Origin: Bacillota bacterium
GTDB lineage: Bacteria; Bacillota; Clostridia; Christensenellales; CAG-138
Assembly (NCBI GenBank): GCA_023451115.1
Contig: JAEXFV010000123.1
Location: forward strand, 1 to 9,312
Direction: 5' to 3'
Length of the DNA: 9,312 nt
The position numbers and the translations under genes were made by a program. Of the stretch, positions 6,331 to 9,312 are shown piece after piece (the stretch's first letter is position 1; each line of letters starts with the position of its first letter). The notes beneath the pieces are model-generated. The model worked only from the letters and a program-made list of their open reading frames with translations, made no database searches and was not told the DNA's origin.

Positions 6331-6339
6331 TGCTATAAT
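6331..6339 (+). promoter_or_regulatory. Rightward extended -10 promoter for panT-coaX
   Basis: The plus strand reads TGCTATAAT, with a perfect -10 box at 6334-6339 and the TGN extension just before it. At 17-bp spacing the -35 position reads TAGCAT and overlaps the leftward -10 box, so the two promoters may exclude one another. Transcription would start near 6346, about 30 nt before the panT ATG. Confidence 0.6.
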
Positions 6340-6359
6340 AAAACGAATATTGTGACAAA

Positions 6360-6375
6360 GGGGGGATATCCACCC
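6360..6375 (+). promoter_or_regulatory. Ribosome binding site of panT inside a small hairpin
   Basis: The ribosome binding site GGGGGG (6360-6365) can pair with CCACCC (6370-6375) around an AUAU loop, with one G/A mismatch. The AUG follows at once. This would partly hide the site. The stem is short, so the effect is uncertain. Confidence 0.4.
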
Positions 6376-6978
6376 ATGCAGCGGTACCAAACACGAACTT
6401 TAGTGCTTTATGCTTTGTTCATGGCATTGACCTTGTTGCTGGGCATGACTCCCATTGGGCTCATCCCACTGGGGTTCATCAACTTAACTGTTTTACATAT
6501 ACCCACCATTGTAGCGGCAATTGTGCTGGGCACAAAAGGTGGGCTGGTGGTAGGGGCTTTGTTTGGCCTGGCCAGCACCTTAAGCGCCCTGGGGTTGTCA
6601 CCCATGGTGCCCCAAAGCGGTTTGGCGGCAGCGCTGGTAGCAGTCAATCCTTTTTATGTGATTGCTATGTGCTTTATTCCCAGGCTGCTCATCCCGGTGA
6701 CCACCAGCGCCTTATACCGCCTTTGCGTGCGTAAAGGGCAAAAGTTTGCCGTAGGCGGCGCGGCCATCGTGGGGTCATTGACCAATACCATATTCTATTT
6801 GGGGCTCATGCTGGTATTTTACCATATGGCAGGGCTTGACAGCACGCCGGTGGTGGCGGTGATCGGCGGGACAGGCCTCATCGCAGCACCCATGGAAGCG
6901 CTGGCCGCTATGCTCATCGCCATCCCTGTAGTGGCGGCGGTAAAGAAAACCGAAAAGTCCCAGGATAAAAGGGGATAG
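6376..6978 (+). CDS. panT: ECF transporter S component, probable pantothenate transporter
   Basis: The 200-residue membrane protein has about five to six hydrophobic helices (roughly 8-28, 36-54, 56-74, 86-112, 126-150 and 158-188). The GFINLTVLHIPTIVAAIVLG stretch (33-52) followed by a glycine-rich turn and a FGLASTLSA segment is typical of the PF12822-type S components that include PanT and FolT. The next gene, 3 bp downstream, is a pantothenate kinase, which makes pantothenate the best substrate guess; this rests on context and family resemblance, not on a diagnostic residue. No ATPase or T-component gene is nearby, so a shared ECF module elsewhere is expected. I chose the ATG at 6376 because GGGGGG lies 10 nt upstream; the GTG at 6352 is only about 6 nt from the predicted transcription start. 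Confidence 0.75.
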   Translation: MQRYQTRTLVLYALFMALTLLLGMTPIGLIPLGFINLTVLHIPTIVAAIVLGTKGGLVVGALFGLASTLSALGLSPMVPQSGLAAALVAVNPFYVIAMCFIPRLLIPVTTSALYRLCVRKGQKFAVGGAAIVGSLTNTIFYLGLMLVFYHMAGLDSTPVVAVIGGTGLIAAPMEALAAMLIAIPVVAAVKKTEKSQDKRG

Positions 6979-6981
6979 CTT

Positions 6982-7749
6982 ATGTTGCTTGTGCTGGATA
7001 TCGGCAATACCAATATTAAAACCGGGCTCTTTGAGGGCACTACGCTGCAAAACTCCTGGCGGCTTTCGGTGGACAAGCGGCGTACAGCGGATGAATATGG
7101 CATCCAGATGGAGAGCTTTTTCCATCACCTGCATTTGCCCACAACGGTAGTAGACGGTATCATTGTATCTTCTGTGATCCCGTCTATGAATTATACCATC
7201 GAGCATATGTGCAGCATTTATTTCCCGCATATTAAGCCGTTGATGGTGCATGCCGGGCTGAACACCGGCATCCGCCTGTGCTATGAGCAGCCTAACATGC
7301 TGGGGTCGGACCGGATCTGCAATGCTGTGGCAGCCCATCGGCTGTATGGCGGCACTTGCATTACGGTGGATTTCGGTACTGCCACCACATTTGGCGTAAT
7401 TGCGGACGGCGCGTTTTTAGGGGGCATGATTTGCCCGGGTTTTAAGGTGAGCACCAACGCCCTAATTGAAAACACAGCCATGTTGCCCAAAGTGGAGTAT
7501 GTGAAGCCTGCCAGGGTCATTGGCGCCAACACCGCGCATTGCATCCAGTCCGGCATTTTGTACGGATATGTGGGCCAGGTGGAGTACCTGGTACGCAAGA
7601 CCAAACAGGAATTGGGCTGTTGGGATGCAAAAGTGATTGGCACTGGCGGAATGGGGGATTTGATTACCTCAGAGAGCGATTGCATCGACGTGCTAAACCC
7701 CATCCTAACCCTGCAGGGGTTGGCATTCCTGTACGAATTGAACCGATAA
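6982..7749 (+). CDS. coaX: Type III pantothenate kinase
   Basis: CoaX phosphorylates pantothenate with ATP, the first step of coenzyme A synthesis, and traps the vitamin in the cytoplasm. The 255-residue product belongs to the ASKHA fold family and has the expected landmarks: DIGNTN at 6-11 with D6, the GSDR motif at 108-111 with D110, TVDFGTATT at 128-136 with D130, the GGMICPGF segment (147-154), and GTGG near 220-223. The length matches the family. The ATG follows the panT stop by 3 bp, with AAAGGGGA upstream of it overlapping the end of panT, so the two are likely translated together. Type III kinases are not expected to be feedback-inhibited by CoA, so control may lie at transcription or uptake. 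Confidence 0.96.
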   Translation: MLLVLDIGNTNIKTGLFEGTTLQNSWRLSVDKRRTADEYGIQMESFFHHLHLPTTVVDGIIVSSVIPSMNYTIEHMCSIYFPHIKPLMVHAGLNTGIRLCYEQPNMLGSDRICNAVAAHRLYGGTCITVDFGTATTFGVIADGAFLGGMICPGFKVSTNALIENTAMLPKVEYVKPARVIGANTAHCIQSGILYGYVGQVEYLVRKTKQELGCWDAKVIGTGGMGDLITSESDCIDVLNPILTLQGLAFLYELNR

Positions 7750-7784
7750 TTGCTTGACGAAAAGAAATTTGGGAGGGAAGAAAA

Positions 7785-9086
7785 ATGGCATCCATCGCAG
7801 TTGCGATTTTGGGTTTCGGCACAGTAGGCTCCGGCGTATACCGGGTGCTAACGGAAAACCATAAAGATATTTTACACCGGGAAGGCATTGACTTTCAGGT
7901 AAAACGTATTCTGGTCAGGGCTTTGGACCCTGCCGTTGAACGCAATTTGGACATGGCGCCCATGGACGCATATGTGACCAGCATAGAGGATATCACCGCT
8001 GACCCGGATGTCCAGGTGGTGGTAGAGTGCATGGGCGGCGTAGAGCCTGCTAAAACCTTTATTCTAGCTGCGCTCAATGCAGGCAAAACCGTGGTTACCT
8101 CTAACAAAGAGGTGATGAGCAAGCATTGGCCCGAGTTTGAGGCGGCTGCAAAGTCCACCGGCGCAGGGCTGTACCTGGAGGCGACGGTGGGAGGCGGAAT
8201 TCCCATTTTGCGTACCATCACGGACTCTTTGCAGGCCAACAACATCACCCAGGTGATGGGCATCATCAACGGCACTACCAATTTTATCCTTTCCAAAATG
8301 AGCGAAGAGGGCGGCGATTTTGCCGAAGTGCTCAAGGAGGCTCAGCGGTTGGGATATGCCGAGGCCAACCCTGCGGCGGATGTGGAAGGGTTTGACGCCA
8401 CGTATAAACTTTCCATTCTGTCCTCCATGGCATTCCATGCCCATATGCCCATTGAAAATATTTACCGGGAAGGCATCACCAAGCTTTCCGCAGCGGATTT
8501 TGAAACTGCCCGGCAGCTGGGATACGAGATCAAACTCCTGGCCATCGGTAAAAAGGAAGACAGCAACATCGAAGTGCGGGTGCATCCCACCATGATTCCC
8601 AAGACGCATCCCCTGGCCGCTGTGCGGGGCTCCTTTAACGCCATTTTCCTCAAAGGAAATGCGGTGGACGATGTGATGCTCTATGGCCGCGGCGCAGGGC
8701 AAATGCCCACAGCCTCCGCTGTTGTGGCGGATGTGATTTACGCTTGCCATCACCAGGGGAAACACCGTTATATGACCTTTGCCAATATTCCCGGCATGAG
8801 CAGGGAAGTCAATCTGGTGAAGGATTGGGAAAGCGTATACTACATCCGGGTGCTGGTGAAAGACGAGCCTGGCGTATTGTGCGCCATCTCCGGTGTACTT
8901 GCCAAGCATGGGGTTTCCCTGAAAACCGTATTGCAATTTGGAGAAGGTACCGGCAAGGGAGAACAGGCCTGCATTACCTTTGTGACCCATAAGGCCCACG
9001 AACTGGGCGTGCAGGCGGCGCTCAAAGAGGTGGAGCAGCTGCCGGTTGTGGACAACATTCAAAGCGTAATCCGGGTGGAAGAGTAG
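7785..9086 (+). CDS. hom: Homoserine dehydrogenase with C-terminal ACT domain
   Basis: This enzyme reduces aspartate semialdehyde to homoserine with NAD(P)H, the branch point to threonine and methionine. The 433 residues show a Rossmann motif GFGTVGSG (10-17), TSNK with K108, a GGGIP loop (136-140), NGTTNFIL (162-169), and a catalytic segment DVEGFDATYKLSIL with K208; K108 and K208 fit the two conserved lysines of the family. An ACT domain occupies about 353-433 (YYIRVLVKDEPGVL onward) and suggests allosteric control, probably by threonine. The ATG has GGAGGG 7 nt upstream. The gene follows coaX by 35 bp with no visible terminator between them. Neither thrB nor thrC is in the visible part of the neighbourhood. 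Confidence 0.97.
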   Translation: MASIAVAILGFGTVGSGVYRVLTENHKDILHREGIDFQVKRILVRALDPAVERNLDMAPMDAYVTSIEDITADPDVQVVVECMGGVEPAKTFILAALNAGKTVVTSNKEVMSKHWPEFEAAAKSTGAGLYLEATVGGGIPILRTITDSLQANNITQVMGIINGTTNFILSKMSEEGGDFAEVLKEAQRLGYAEANPAADVEGFDATYKLSILSSMAFHAHMPIENIYREGITKLSAADFETARQLGYEIKLLAIGKKEDSNIEVRVHPTMIPKTHPLAAVRGSFNAIFLKGNAVDDVMLYGRGAGQMPTASAVVADVIYACHHQGKHRYMTFANIPGMSREVNLVKDWESVYYIRVLVKDEPGVLCAISGVLAKHGVSLKTVLQFGEGTGKGEQACITFVTHKAHELGVQAALKEVEQLPVVDNIQSVIRVEE

Positions 9087-9115
9087 GCGTTGTTTACGAA
9101 AGGGGATGCAGTTTG

Positions 9116-9312
9116 ATGAAAGGTGAGCCGCCGAGGGGAAAATATGCCTGGTCGGTAAAGATTGGGGAAAAAGGTCAGTTTGTGATTCCCAAAGAGGCCA
9201 GAGACTTATTTGATATTCACCCTGGAGATACCATTATCCTGTTGGGGGATGAAAAACGGGGGATTGCCATCCCACCCAAGGCGATGTTCAACAAGTTTGC
9301 ACAAATTGCTTT
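9116..9312 (+). CDS. AbrB/SpoVT-family DNA-binding regulator, 3' end outside window
   Basis: The ATG at 9116 opens a frame of at least 65 codons that runs off the right edge. Residues about 12-55 form an AbrB-like swapped-hairpin domain: WSVKIGEKGQFVIPKEARD, then LFDIHPGDTIILLGDE and GIAIPPK. This is the DNA-binding half of AbrB, SpoVT and MazE-type antitoxins. The eight-residue lead MKGEPPRG before the domain is somewhat unusual. A GGGG site lies 10 nt upstream, and the gene starts 29 bp after hom. A transition-state-type transcription regulator is more likely than an antitoxin, but the missing C-terminus and next gene would decide. No tie to hom regulation can be shown. Confidence 0.85.
   Translation, partial: MKGEPPRGKYAWSVKIGEKGQFVIPKEARDLFDIHPGDTIILLGDEKRGIAIPPKAMFNKFAQIA

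Larger units (their letters stand above)
6303..6343. repeat. Perfect 13-bp inverted repeat at the divergent promoter
   Basis: TTTTATTATAGCA (6303-6315) and TGCTATAATAAAA (6331-6343) are exact inverted copies around a 15-bp spacer. Each arm contains TGCTATAAT reading away from the centre. The repeat lies between the divergent ruvC and panT genes and may be both promoter pair and operator. Confidence 0.85.

Noticed and set aside
6775..7338. Minus-strand open frame of 187 codons across panT and coaX
   Set aside because: It spans two genes well supported on the opposite strand and has no ribosome binding site or recognisable domain.
8064..9062. Long minus-strand open frame (332 codons) opposite hom
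   Set aside because: It is antisense to a full-length homoserine dehydrogenase with clear domains; its composition is His-rich and matches no family I recognise.

Overview
The window looks like a chromosomal housekeeping segment from a Gram-positive anaerobe of the Clostridia, probably Oscillospiraceae/Ruminococcaceae-like. This is an inference from roughly 50-55% GC, strong AGGAGG-type ribosome binding sites, frequent TTG starts, an archaeal-type ProRS, a DivIVA-like coiled-coil gene beside ruvB, and stand-alone ECF transporter S components. No mobile element, CRISPR array, tRNA, rRNA or phage gene was seen.

The left part (about 232-6300) is a leftward block of seven genes. Read in transcription order they are ruvC, ruvA and ruvB (Holliday junction branch migration and resolution), a DivIVA-like coiled-coil protein without the usual membrane-binding head, proS (short archaeal/eukaryotic-type prolyl-tRNA synthetase), an ECF transporter S component, and a metallo-beta-lactamase-fold hydrolase. 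Spacing is tight except for a 158-bp structured leader before proS. The block ends at a clear intrinsic terminator (183-213). Beyond it, a second leftward promoter (139-167) starts a transcript that leaves the window; at most the first codons of its gene are visible.

The right part (about 6330-9312) is a rightward block: an ECF S component (probable pantothenate transporter PanT), coaX (type III pantothenate kinase), hom (homoserine dehydrogenase with a C-terminal ACT domain) and the start of an AbrB/SpoVT-type DNA-binding regulator cut by the window edge. panT and coaX form a coherent uptake-plus-trapping pair at the entry to coenzyme A synthesis. hom sits 35 bp downstream and connects aspartate metabolism to threonine and methionine.

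The two blocks diverge from a short region (6270-6375). It holds a perfect 13-bp inverted repeat in which each arm carries an extended -10 element (TGCTATAAT), one for each direction. This is the most distinctive non-coding structure in the window. Otherwise the content is ordinary core genome. The points worth a second look are small regulatory structures (leader hairpins at proS, ruvB and panT), two orphan S components without ECF energising genes, and the DivIVA-like protein of unknown role. I found no convincing novel multi-gene system.
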